This document shows positions 24,917-32,101 of a stretch of 64,000 nt of DNA, piece by piece. Below the pieces are notes generated by a model, which saw nothing but the letters and a program-made list of their open reading frames with translations, did no database searches and had not been told where the DNA came from. Position numbers and translations under genes: made by a program. Source of the stretch: Desulfolinea sp964487745 (GTDB taxonomy: Bacteria > Chloroflexota > Anaerolineae > Anaerolineales > Villigracilaceae); assembly GCA_964487745.1 (NCBI GenBank), contig CAZASG010000016.1:13186-77185 (forward strand), given 5' to 3'. The stretch's first letter is position 1; each line of letters opens with the position of its first letter.

Positions 24917-25138
24917 ATGAAAAATAACAAAACGCTCGGCTTTATCATTTTCGGTGTCGGCATTGCACTTTCGGCAATCACATTGCTCTTTTTACCCATC
25001 CCGATATTTGGGCTTTATCTACTTCTCGGGATCTATAAACCTGAAATCAACAATCTTATGCGTATCCTTATCGCAATCTTTGGTTCGCTCGCCATTGTTA
25101 TGGTGATTGCAACCATCGTCTCATTTATGCTCTACTAA
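24917..25138 (+). CDS. small two-helix membrane protein
   Basis: A 73-residue hydrophobic protein with helices at about 7-38 and 46-72 joined by YKPEINNLM. AAGGAGAAAAT precedes the ATG, which is strong evidence for translation. It has its own terminator. No family is recognised; it may be a structural or quality-control membrane peptide. Confidence 0.7.
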   Translation: MKNNKTLGFIIFGVGIALSAITLLFLPIPIFGLYLLLGIYKPEINNLMRILIAIFGSLAIVMVIATIVSFMLY

Positions 25139-25161
25139 ATTTTAAGAAGATATTTGTATGC

Positions 25162-25190
25162 AGCCCGCCCTTCGGCGGGTTGTTGTTTTT
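25162..25190 (+). terminator. intrinsic terminator after the small membrane protein
   Basis: CCCGCC (25164-25169) pairs with GGCGGG (25174-25179) around a CTTC tetraloop. TTGTTGTTTTT follows. Confidence 0.85.
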
Positions 25191-25244
25191 ACATGCTGAG
25201 ATTGCTATACTGAAAACATCTACAATACAGAAAGCGAGGGAAGC

Positions 25245-26417
25245 ATGAAAAGAATTATCATCTGTGCCGATGGAACCTGGAGCAAACCAGACAGGATAGA
25301 TAAAGAGAAAGGAAGAAAAATAGAGCATGGAAAGGATTGGGTTCGCAAACCAAGTAATGTTGTAAAAATGGCTCGTGCAATTCTGGCTACAACCAAAGAA
25401 GGGATTACTCAAGTCGTTTTTTACGATCCTGGAGTTGGTACAGGTTGGGGAATCCTCGATCCTGTTATCGGAGGAGCTTTTGGACAAGGTGTTTCCAAAA
25501 ATATTATTGACTGCTATCGTTTTCTTGTCCAAAACTACAGCGATGGTGATGAGATTTACCTCTTCGGTTTTAGCCGAGGCGCATTTACTGTCCGCAGTCT
25601 GGCAGGCTTAATTCATAAATGTGGTTTACTCGAAAAAACAGATGCATACTATATCCCCGATGCCTACGAACATTACCGGTTAATCGTTGATATTGAAAAA
25701 ATTAAATCAATGCTGCCATCCTACACACCTAAAACAATTCGTAAACGGATACTTCAGCGCTATCAGGAAGAAAATAAAAGAAACAGGCAAAAATTAGCTA
25801 ACTTTTGCTCTGGAAAATATAAAAATCGCAACAAAAAAACAAGAGCTGCTGAAATAAAATTTATAGGTGTCTGGGATACGGTCGGGGCATTAGGTATCCC
25901 CGTCTCAGGATTACTGGGATACTGGATAAATCACAAACACGCCTTTCATAATCTTCGCTTAGGCAATAGCATTAAAAACGCCTATCAATCTCTTGCAATT
26001 GATGAAAAACGAAAGCCCTTTAGCCCTACTTTATGGAGACCGTTCAAGGAATCTAAACAAAACATGGAACAAGTGTGGTTCTCCGGTGTACATACGAATG
26101 TAGGTGGTGGCTATAATGATTTAGGATTAGAGAATATTACTTTTAAATGGATGGTCGAAAAAGCCCTAGCACACGACCTTGGCATAGATTCGGAGTACAT
26201 GAAACATATTGGAGGATACTATAAAGGAGAACTTAGAAATTCAATGAACCTGTTTTATAGACTTTTAGGTGGAGAATATATCCGCCCCATCGGCAAAACA
26301 AAATACGGCAACGAAAGTATTCACACCACCGCCATTCAGCGTCATGAAGATCCGCCTGAGAGACAAACACCTTACGATCCTCCAAACTTGGTGGACGCCA
26401 TTTCCCTAGATAAATAA
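25245..26417 (+). CDS. DUF2235 alpha/beta-hydrolase-like protein
   Basis: A 390-residue protein of the DUF2235 family, the same fold as the Tle1 phospholipase effectors. It starts KRIIICADGTWSKP, and the nucleophile elbow is FGFSRGAFTVRSLAG (G-F-S-R-G, Ser near 114). FIGVWDTVGALG and VWFSGVHTNVGGGY supply the Asp and His regions. Length and motif order fit the family. No type VI secretion genes are nearby, so a house-keeping or lipid-related hydrolase role is as likely as an effector. It is AT-richer than its neighbours and monocistronic. Confidence 0.85.
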   Translation: MKRIIICADGTWSKPDRIDKEKGRKIEHGKDWVRKPSNVVKMARAILATTKEGITQVVFYDPGVGTGWGILDPVIGGAFGQGVSKNIIDCYRFLVQNYSDGDEIYLFGFSRGAFTVRSLAGLIHKCGLLEKTDAYYIPDAYEHYRLIVDIEKIKSMLPSYTPKTIRKRILQRYQEENKRNRQKLANFCSGKYKNRNKKTRAAEIKFIGVWDTVGALGIPVSGLLGYWINHKHAFHNLRLGNSIKNAYQSLAIDEKRKPFSPTLWRPFKESKQNMEQVWFSGVHTNVGGGYNDLGLENITFKWMVEKALAHDLGIDSEYMKHIGGYYKGELRNSMNLFYRLLGGEYIRPIGKTKYGNESIHTTAIQRHEDPPERQTPYDPPNLVDAISLDK

Positions 26418-26422
26418 CATAT

Positions 26423-26453
26423 AAAAAACTCCGAGAATTTCTCGGAGTTTTTT
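26423..26453. terminator. bidirectional terminator, DUF2235 gene / amrS
   Basis: CTCCGAGA (26429-26436) pairs with TCTCGGAG (26440-26447). The stem is flanked by six A's and six T's, so it serves both convergent genes. Confidence 0.88.
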
Positions 26454-27558
26454 ATATCACTTTCGGCATTCCCCAGCCGTTCAATTGGATGCTGCGCGGA
26501 TCATCCGCCCAAATGCCTGCGACGGCCTCATCACAGTGTGGACACTTGCCTCCGTCTGTAAGCTGATAGTCTCGAAGAGAAAAGCCGACCCGTTTGATCA
26601 GCGCCCGCTGACAGGATGGGCAAAAGGTCGACTCATACTCGCCCGCACGCCCATGCACATTCCCGGCGTAGACGTAGCGCAGCCCGGCTTCTCGCCCAAT
26701 ATCCGCCGCACGGACGAGAGTATCGAGGGGCGTATTTTCATTATCGGCCATCTTGTAATTGCGGTGATAGGCGGTCACATGCCAGGGGATGTCGGGGGAG
26801 ACTCCTGCCAAAAAGCGAGCAGCCTCCCACAACTCCGCGTTTGAGTCGTTGAAGTCGGGGATAACGAGCGTGACCACCTCCACCCATAATCCCAGCTCTT
26901 TTGCGCGGAGAGTACTATCCAGCACATTTTTCAGTACTCCGCCCAATTGACGATAATTCTTATCCTGCATGGATTTCAAGTCGATCTTGTAGCCATCCAG
27001 ATGTGGCGCAAGATATGCCAGGGCTTCGGGGGTGGCATGCCCGTTTGAGATCATGGCAGTTCTCAGCCCTGCCTTTTTGGCTTCCTTGAAGACAGCTACA
27101 GCCCACTCACTAGTGATGAGCGGTTCATTGTAAGTCGAGGCAATAATCTTCGAATTGCTCTGTTTTGCCAACTCGACCAATCCACGTGCGCTGACTTCGC
27201 GCACAAGCCGACCAGCCCCATCCGATGCCGGGTCACGCATGGCTTGGGATGTGAACCAGTTTTGGCAGTAGGCACAGTGCAGGTCACAACCCAACATACC
27301 GAAAGAAAGTGCGTTCTCACCGGAGAGAAAATGATAAAAGGGCTTCTTCTCGATGGGATCAGCCTGTAGCGCGGCAACATAACCGAAAGGCACGCGCAAC
27401 TCTCCCTCTTCATTGAAACGCACCTTGCAGATGCCACGCCTCCCTTCACGGATCAGGCAACGATGACCACAGGCAACACAACGCAGAGCCTTATCATCCA
27501 GCTTTTCATAGAGCTCGCCGAGGGCGGTGAGGGCATACAGTTTTTGAGAAAGGTTCAT
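26452..27558 (-). CDS. amrS: AmmeMemoRadiSam system radical SAM enzyme AmrS
   Basis: A 368-residue radical SAM enzyme. The [4Fe-4S] motif is CDLHCAYCQNW (Cys91, 95, 98; C-x3-C-x2-C). An N-terminal CVACGHRC...C segment and C-terminal CPSC/CPHC pairs probably bind zinc or a second cluster. The family is defined by association with AmmeMemo partners, which are not in this window; the radical reaction is not established. It starts with ATG overlapping the plsY stop codon by 4 nt, so it is translated from the plsY transcript. Confidence 0.88.
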   Translation of the reverse strand: MNLSQKLYALTALGELYEKLDDKALRCVACGHRCLIREGRRGICKVRFNEEGELRVPFGYVAALQADPIEKKPFYHFLSGENALSFGMLGCDLHCAYCQNWFTSQAMRDPASDGAGRLVREVSARGLVELAKQSNSKIIASTYNEPLITSEWAVAVFKEAKKAGLRTAMISNGHATPEALAYLAPHLDGYKIDLKSMQDKNYRQLGGVLKNVLDSTLRAKELGLWVEVVTLVIPDFNDSNAELWEAARFLAGVSPDIPWHVTAYHRNYKMADNENTPLDTLVRAADIGREAGLRYVYAGNVHGRAGEYESTFCPSCQRALIKRVGFSLRDYQLTDGGKCPHCDEAVAGIWADDPRSIQLNGWGMPKVI

Positions 27559-28166
27559 CGTTTCTTCTGCAAGACACTCCTGATCTTAAGTTCTTCTCCA
27601 TTAAGAATACGCTGAATATTGCTGCGATGCAACCAGAAAGCAAGAATAGTGATTCCCGCACCGAGCCAGACCAAACCCGTTGGATAATCTAGTAGATAAG
27701 TTGTGATCGGCAAGGCGATGAAGACCGTCAGCGAGCCAGCCACAATATAGTCAGTGATAAAAGCGGGCACAATAACCAGCAGCCCGAAAAGCACGCCCAG
27801 TTTAAGATCGATCCCTCCCAGAACACCGATCAGGGTCGCAACACCTTTGCCACCCTGAAACTTAATATAGAAGGGGAAGATATGCCCGATGATCGCCATG
27901 ATCCCTGCCAAATAAGCTAAGTTGGGGTCGTGGGGATAGATCCATTTTACGACCAGAACAGCCAAGATCCCTTTCAGCACATCGACAAAGGCAACAAGAA
28001 AACCATATTTCTTTCCCATAATGGTAGTGACATTGGAAGCACCGGCATTACCGGATCCATGCTCACGGATGTCCATCTTCCCGGCGCTTTTGCTCAGCAG
28101 GTAGGCAGTCTGGATAATGCCGAAGGCGTAGCCAATCAGCATGGCGATGATTGTTTCTATGGTCAT
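27555..28166 (-). CDS. plsY: glycerol-3-phosphate acyltransferase PlsY
   Basis: A 203-residue integral membrane enzyme that acylates glycerol 3-phosphate using acyl-phosphate, the first step of phospholipid synthesis. The three family motifs are seen: REHGSGNAGASN (about 34-45), FQGGKGVAT (about 103-111), and a less clear third motif near the C-terminus. Six or seven membrane helices are predicted. GAGGAAA precedes the ATG. It is first in a two-gene unit with amrS. The last segment (QRILNGEELKIR) is canonical. Confidence 0.92.
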   Translation of the reverse strand: MTIETIIAMLIGYAFGIIQTAYLLSKSAGKMDIREHGSGNAGASNVTTIMGKKYGFLVAFVDVLKGILAVLVVKWIYPHDPNLAYLAGIMAIIGHIFPFYIKFQGGKGVATLIGVLGGIDLKLGVLFGLLVIVPAFITDYIVAGSLTVFIALPITTYLLDYPTGLVWLGAGITILAFWLHRSNIQRILNGEELKIRSVLQKKR

Positions 28167-28187
28167 TATTTTCCTCGTTTCATGGCA

Positions 28188-28218
28188 GGCTACAAAAGTT
28201 TTGAAAACTTTTGTAGCC
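28188..28218. promoter_or_regulatory. 31-nt perfect palindrome in the plsY/mobA divergent spacer
   Basis: A 15-bp inverted repeat with a one-base centre (GGCTACAAAAGTTTT and complement). Its right arm contains TTGTAG, which stands 16 nt before the mobA TATAAT, so a protein or RNA structure here would cover the mobA -35. Confidence 0.55.
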
Positions 28219-28232
28219 TCTTTTCAGCAAAG

Positions 28233-28238
28233 TATAAT
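28233..28238 (+). promoter_or_regulatory. -10 box of mobA, leaderless arrangement
   Basis: A perfect TATAAT is only 6 nt before the mobA ATG, so transcription should start at or next to the initiation codon. No Shine-Dalgarno is present. Confidence 0.65.
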
Positions 28239-28244
28239 ACGCCC

Positions 28245-28829
28245 ATGCTAACTCTCGCAATCCAAGCTGGCGGCAAATCGAGCCGTATGGGGCAGGATAA
28301 AGCCCTGATGCCCTTTCGAGGCGTACCCCTCATCCAATATGTGCTGGAGCGTCTCGCGCCCATCGCGGATGAGATCATCGTCACGACGAACGCGCCCGAA
28401 AACTACAAGTTTCTTGGGGTGCCACTTTTCCCCGACATCCGCCCGGAGCGGGGAGCATTGGGCGGGTTGTATACCGCGTTGAAATCGGCATCCCACGCTC
28501 AGGTGGCGATGGTGGCGTGCGACATGCCTTTCGCCAGTACCCAATTTTTTGACGCAGCGAGCAAGCTCCTCGTCACGCACGAAGCGGATGTGGTCATCCC
28601 GAAAACGGAGCACGGCTATGAACCTCTGCATGCCCTCTATCGCCGCGATGCCTGCATCCCCCCGATTGAAAAAGCGCTGGATGCCAACAAGTGGAAGGTC
28701 ATCTCTTGGTTTGATGATGTGAAGGTCCATGCGCTGACGCCCGAAGAGACCGAGGCTTTCAATCCCGATGGTTTCACTTTCTGGAATCTGAATACGCCCG
28801 AAGATTTCGCCAAAGCTGAAAAACTTTAG
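28245..28829 (+). CDS. mobA: molybdenum cofactor guanylyltransferase MobA
   Basis: A 194-residue nucleotidyltransferase that adds GMP to molybdopterin. The signature LAIQAGGKSSRMGQDKAL (3-20) has the GTP-binding Gly/Arg/Lys pattern; VACDMPF holds the metal Asp and RPERGALGGLYTAL is also typical. The start at MLTLAIQAGG was chosen because the domain begins there and the longer frame runs through plsY and the palindrome. It reads divergently from plsY. No other Moco genes are in the window. Confidence 0.9.
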   Translation: MLTLAIQAGGKSSRMGQDKALMPFRGVPLIQYVLERLAPIADEIIVTTNAPENYKFLGVPLFPDIRPERGALGGLYTALKSASHAQVAMVACDMPFASTQFFDAASKLLVTHEADVVIPKTEHGYEPLHALYRRDACIPPIEKALDANKWKVISWFDDVKVHALTPEETEAFNPDGFTFWNLNTPEDFAKAEKL

Positions 28830-28902
28830 CCACGAAGAGCACAGAGTTCACGGAGATTTTTAAGAGCTTTTCTCTGTGTTCTCCGTGTGCTCTGTGGTGA
28901 AA
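28830..28902. repeat. dispersed palindromic repeat family A, full copy
   Basis: A 70-nt imperfect palindrome with CACAGAG-type arms: GAGCACAGAG...GGAGATTTTT, and on the other side TTTTCTCTGTG...GCTCTGTGG. It matches 53389-53457 closely. Here it fills the gap between convergent mobA and uspA and could fold as a terminator. Confidence 0.8.
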
Positions 28903-28903
28903 A

Positions 28904-29323
28904 TTAACGCACGATCATCACCGGACAATCGGCATGCTGCAAAACCTTCTGCGACTGACTGCCCAGCAAGAGTCCGCGCAACTTGCCATAACCGCGCGAC
29001 CCCATCACGATCAGATCGTTCTTGCGGACATCCGCCACGCGCAGGATTACCTCAGCGCCAGGTCCTTCCAAAATTTCCGTTTTCAATTCACCAGGGATAT
29101 CACCCACGACATCGATTGCCACTTCGAGGACGGTTCTTGATTCCTTCAGGCGGGCAACAACAGCGTGCTGAAAATTCGGTTCGCCCAAATAGGCGGGGAC
29201 AGTAGCGTGTGCGACAACGATGCGCAAATTGGCTTTCATACATCTAGCCAACTCAGCAGCCACCTTTGCCGCGTGAATCGAATGTTCGGAGCCATCAACG
29301 CCCAATAAGATATTCTTGAACAT
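28904..29323 (-). CDS. universal stress protein UspA family
   Basis: A 139-residue single USP domain. The ATP-binding signature G-x2-G-x9-G-S/T reads GSRGYGKLRGLLLGSQSQ at about 109-126, and the N-terminus ILLGVDGSEHS gives the adenine-binding strand and Asp. Members bind ATP and support survival under stress. The stop codon lies directly against the dispersed repeat. The start codon is 70 nt from the divergently read desulfurase-like gene. Confidence 0.9.
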   Translation of the reverse strand: MFKNILLGVDGSEHSIHAAKVAAELARCMKANLRIVVAHATVPAYLGEPNFQHAVVARLKESRTVLEVAIDVVGDIPGELKTEILEGPGAEVILRVADVRKNDLIVMGSRGYGKLRGLLLGSQSQKVLQHADCPVMIVR

Positions 29324-29393
29324 GAGAACCTCCTTTCTCGATTACAATTTAAGTATACAAATTTTCCCGCTCACTTTCCACTCAGGAGAAGAA

Positions 29394-30659
29394 ATGGCAC
29401 TCAACATCCCCGAAATCCGCGCACAATTTCCCGCGCTGGCGCGCCCCGCGATCTTTTTCGATGGCCCCGGCGGAACACAAATCTGCCAGCAAAGCCTTGA
29501 TCGCATGACCCAATATCTGGTCGAGTCCAATGCCAATTTTCATGGTGCTTTCGCAACCAGTGCTGCATCGGATGTCGTTCTGGATGAAGCTCATCAAGCA
29601 ATGGCAGATTTTTACAATGCCGCCAGCCCCAAAGAGATTGTCTTTGGCAATAATATGACGACGCTGACCCTGCACATCAGCCGCTCGATCTCGCGGACGT
29701 GGAATCCCGGCGACGAGATCGTGGTGACGCGTCTCGATCACGATGCGAACGTGACCCCATGGTTGCTGGCTGCCGAAGATCGGGGTGCCACTGTGAGCTG
29801 GGTCAACTTCGACCACGCCGACGGAACATTGAATCTCGATGAACTTGCCGCCGCCCTCGAGCGCAAACCAAAATTCCTGGCGGTGGGCTATGCATCCAAC
29901 TCGCTGGGGACGATCAACCCTGTCAAAAAGATCATCAAGATGGCACATGAAGCTGGCACAATGGTCTACGTGGATGCCGTCCAATACGCGCCGCACGGCG
30001 TGATCGACGTGCAAGACCTCGACGCCGATTTTTTGGTTTCATCCCCCTATAAGTATTTTGGTCCCCATGCGGGTGTACTTTATGGCAAAAAAGATCTGCT
30101 CGAAGAAATGAAAGCCTACAAAGTCCGCCCGGCGAGCAATGCCCTGCCCACCAAATACGAGACCGGTACACAAAACCACGAAGGGATCGCGGGCGTTCTC
30201 GGTGCTATCGAATATTTCGAGTGGGTCGGCGAAAAATTCGGTGGAGAGTATGAACAGAACTTCGTCGAAGATGGTTTTTCGGGGCGTGTGCTAACGCTCA
30301 AAAAAGCGATGACGGCTATCGGCGCCTACGAGCAAGAACTCAACCAGGCATTGCTTTCCACGCTGGGATTTGTGCCCGGGCTGACCCTTTATGGTCCCAG
30401 CGATCCGCGCAAAACGGATGAGCGCGTGGCGACCTTCTCCTTCGGTCTGGAGGAGATGCATCCGCGCACGGTGGCAGAGAAGCTTGGCAAGCGTAACATC
30501 TACGTTTGGGATGGGCACTACTATGCCATCAACGTCACCGAGCAACTCGGTCTCGAAGAAAGCGGCGGCATGGTGCGTGTTGGGGCAACACATTACAACA
30601 CGATCGAGGAGATACGCAAATTAGGGGAGGCGTTGACGGAGATCGCTGAGGGGAAGTAA
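29394..30659 (+). CDS. cysteine desulfurase-like PLP protein (TIGR01976 type)
   Basis: A 421-residue class-V PLP enzyme. The N-terminal FFDGPGGTQ motif is typical of the VC1184-like family. VDAVQYAPHGVIDVQDL holds the cofactor Asp, and FLVSSPYKYFGPHAGVL the Schiff-base Lys. The C-terminus has RVGATHYNTIEEI. No Cys is seen at the usual desulfurase position, so the substrate is uncertain. AGGAGAAGAA precedes the chosen ATG; an upstream in-frame ATG overlaps the uspA start. A decayed copy of its last codons occurs at 32019-32056. Confidence 0.85.
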   Translation: MALNIPEIRAQFPALARPAIFFDGPGGTQICQQSLDRMTQYLVESNANFHGAFATSAASDVVLDEAHQAMADFYNAASPKEIVFGNNMTTLTLHISRSISRTWNPGDEIVVTRLDHDANVTPWLLAAEDRGATVSWVNFDHADGTLNLDELAAALERKPKFLAVGYASNSLGTINPVKKIIKMAHEAGTMVYVDAVQYAPHGVIDVQDLDADFLVSSPYKYFGPHAGVLYGKKDLLEEMKAYKVRPASNALPTKYETGTQNHEGIAGVLGAIEYFEWVGEKFGGEYEQNFVEDGFSGRVLTLKKAMTAIGAYEQELNQALLSTLGFVPGLTLYGPSDPRKTDERVATFSFGLEEMHPRTVAEKLGKRNIYVWDGHYYAINVTEQLGLEESGGMVRVGATHYNTIEEIRKLGEALTEIAEGK

Positions 30660-30680
30660 ATTTTTGATATTGTCGATTCT

Positions 30681-30717
30681 AAAGCAAAAGACCAACGGTC
30701 GTTGGTCTTTTGCTTTT
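30681..30717 (+). terminator. intrinsic terminator of the desulfurase-like gene
   Basis: A perfect 16-17-bp stem (AAAGCAAAAGACCAAC at 30681-30696 with its complement 30701-30716) is followed by TTTTTT. Confidence 0.9.
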
Positions 30718-30787
30718 TTGGGTTTCTAACGATATACGATTATTGCGGCTTTTGTACTGATTTAAAAAACCTGTATTGTTCTCAGAC

Positions 30788-31423
30788 TTAGAATTTAAAC
30801 TCAATTATCTGTCCAACAAGTCCTACCCAAGACCAAGCAGCTAGACCAGCTCCAAGAATTGATCGTACCAATGGCGGAAGATCGAATCTTATTTCATATA
30901 CTGCTAAAAATGCTCCACCCAATATTCCTGCAAAAGATCCAGTGATTGCGCCAATGATTAATCCGTTTGTTTCAAGCTCTGGATAATAGTTTTGCATAGT
31001 TAATGCTCCAACAATAGCCCCAATAAAAATGCCAACTGCTGCGCCTGTAAGAGCATCATTTTTGTCATAACCTAAATCAAGATTTCCCTTCAAAGCATCA
31101 TATACAATCCTTCTCATGACAGAAGGGCTTATCTGAGAATATTCAACATACTCAGCAAACAATTCTTCGGCTATTGGATCATTTGTTGGCGGATGATTTT
31201 TTGCATATTTTAGACTTTCGCGATATACACCCGGTGGATATAAGACTCCACCAACTGACTTTACTCTAACCTTCTCGTAAATCATAGGATGTTGATCGTG
31301 AAGATAATCCATTAATTTCTTATATTTACTGCGGAGAACTACATTGTAGAGGGTGCCAAAAATTGCAATTGTGAGTCCTGCTCCAAAAAACAAGACAATG
31401 TTCATAACAAACAGAATTTCCAT
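30788..31423 (-). CDS. hypothetical membrane protein with glycine-rich helices
   Basis: A 211-residue protein, AT-rich. It has one N-terminal helix (about 3-27), a soluble central part (about 30-125) containing HPMIYEKVRVKSVGG, and three C-terminal helices (about 128-150, 158-180, 190-208). The helices are rich in Gly (GAAVGIFIGAIVGAL, GSFAGILGGAFLAV), suggesting tight packing. No family is recognised. AAAGGAAATATT lies before the ATG. Single-gene unit. Confidence 0.65.
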   Translation of the reverse strand: MEILFVMNIVLFFGAGLTIAIFGTLYNVVLRSKYKKLMDYLHDQHPMIYEKVRVKSVGGVLYPPGVYRESLKYAKNHPPTNDPIAEELFAEYVEYSQISPSVMRRIVYDALKGNLDLGYDKNDALTGAAVGIFIGAIVGALTMQNYYPELETNGLIIGAITGSFAGILGGAFLAVYEIRFDLPPLVRSILGAGLAAWSWVGLVGQIIEFKF

Positions 31424-31495
31424 AATATTTCCTTTGCAGTTTTTTGATGATGTGAAATTATCAAAACCCCTTAAAAGATTGTGTCCGCTAAGTTA

Positions 31496-31939
31496 TTAAA
31501 CTAACTCTATCCCCGAATCGGTGATCTTTATTTTGCCTTTTTTATATAACTTACCGATTGCCTGCTTAAAAACTTTTTTGCTTACTTGAAATTCATTTCT
31601 TATCTCTTCAGGGGAGCTTTTATCGTGAAAGCTTGATTTTCCCCCACCAGCCTTAAGATGTGCCAGAATTTTATCCGCCGTCAAAGGGACAAGCTCGCCT
31701 TTCTTTGGCTGAAAAGAAATATCTATCTTCCCATCTTCTCGAATACGTTGTATATAGGCTTTGAGTTTTTGGCCCTTGTAGTACTCGTCATAAAGATCAT
31801 TGCCATAGACTAACCCCAGGTACGCATCGTTTATCACGACCCTGATCCCCAAACTCACAAAGGCATAGATCTCGACATCGACTTCCTGCCATTCAGTAAA
31901 TATCCCCGGTTGCACAGTTTCTTTTAGTTGACTTTTCAT
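31496..31939 (-). CDS. short CvfB-like RNA-binding protein (S1-like fold plus winged helix)
   Basis: A 147-residue protein that matches the C-terminal half of CvfB/YitL, which binds RNA and influences virulence or translation in Firmicutes. An S1-like segment includes INDAYLGLVYGNDLYDEY and GQKLKAYIQRIREDGKID; a winged helix (about 85-147) ends KKGKIKITDSGIELV. The N-terminal tandem S1 domains of full-length CvfB (about 280 residues) are absent. AAAGGG lies 6 nt before the second ATG, which sets the start. An ATCGAT-AA-ATCGAT dyad sits just upstream. Confidence 0.7.
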   Translation of the reverse strand: MKSQLKETVQPGIFTEWQEVDVEIYAFVSLGIRVVINDAYLGLVYGNDLYDEYYKGQKLKAYIQRIREDGKIDISFQPKKGELVPLTADKILAHLKAGGGKSSFHDKSSPEEIRNEFQVSKKVFKQAIGKLYKKGKIKITDSGIELV

Positions 31940-32018
31940 TTTCATCCCTTTATGAAGAATCGATAAATCGATTTTACCATTTTTGTCTGATTGTGAAGAA
32001 AGTGTCGGGATGGTGTAC

Positions 32019-32056
32019 ATGGGGGAGCGTTAAAGGAGATCGCTGAAGGGCAGTAA
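32019..32056 (+). pseudogene. relic of the 3' end of a desulfurase-like paralogue
   Basis: The stretch reads GALKEIAEGQ-stop in the plus strand and matches the last codons (EALTEIAEGK-stop) of the gene at 29394-30659 at nucleotide level over about 36 nt. Nothing of the upstream body remains, but a strong terminator follows immediately, as at the end of the intact gene. Confidence 0.6.
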
Positions 32057-32058
32057 AA

Positions 32059-32096
32059 GAAAAACCGAGTGTTTTGAAAACACTCGGTTTTTTTTT
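32059..32096. terminator. bidirectional terminator after the KimA-like gene
   Basis: AAAACCGAGTGTTTT and its complement form a 15-bp stem (32061-32075 with 32077-32091), flanked by A and T runs. Confidence 0.88.
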
Positions 32097-32101
32097 GTTG
32101 T

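Noticed and set aside
25245..26417. Type VI secretion effector (Tle1)
   Set aside because: The fold matches, but there are no VgrG, PAAR, immunity or secretion genes around it.
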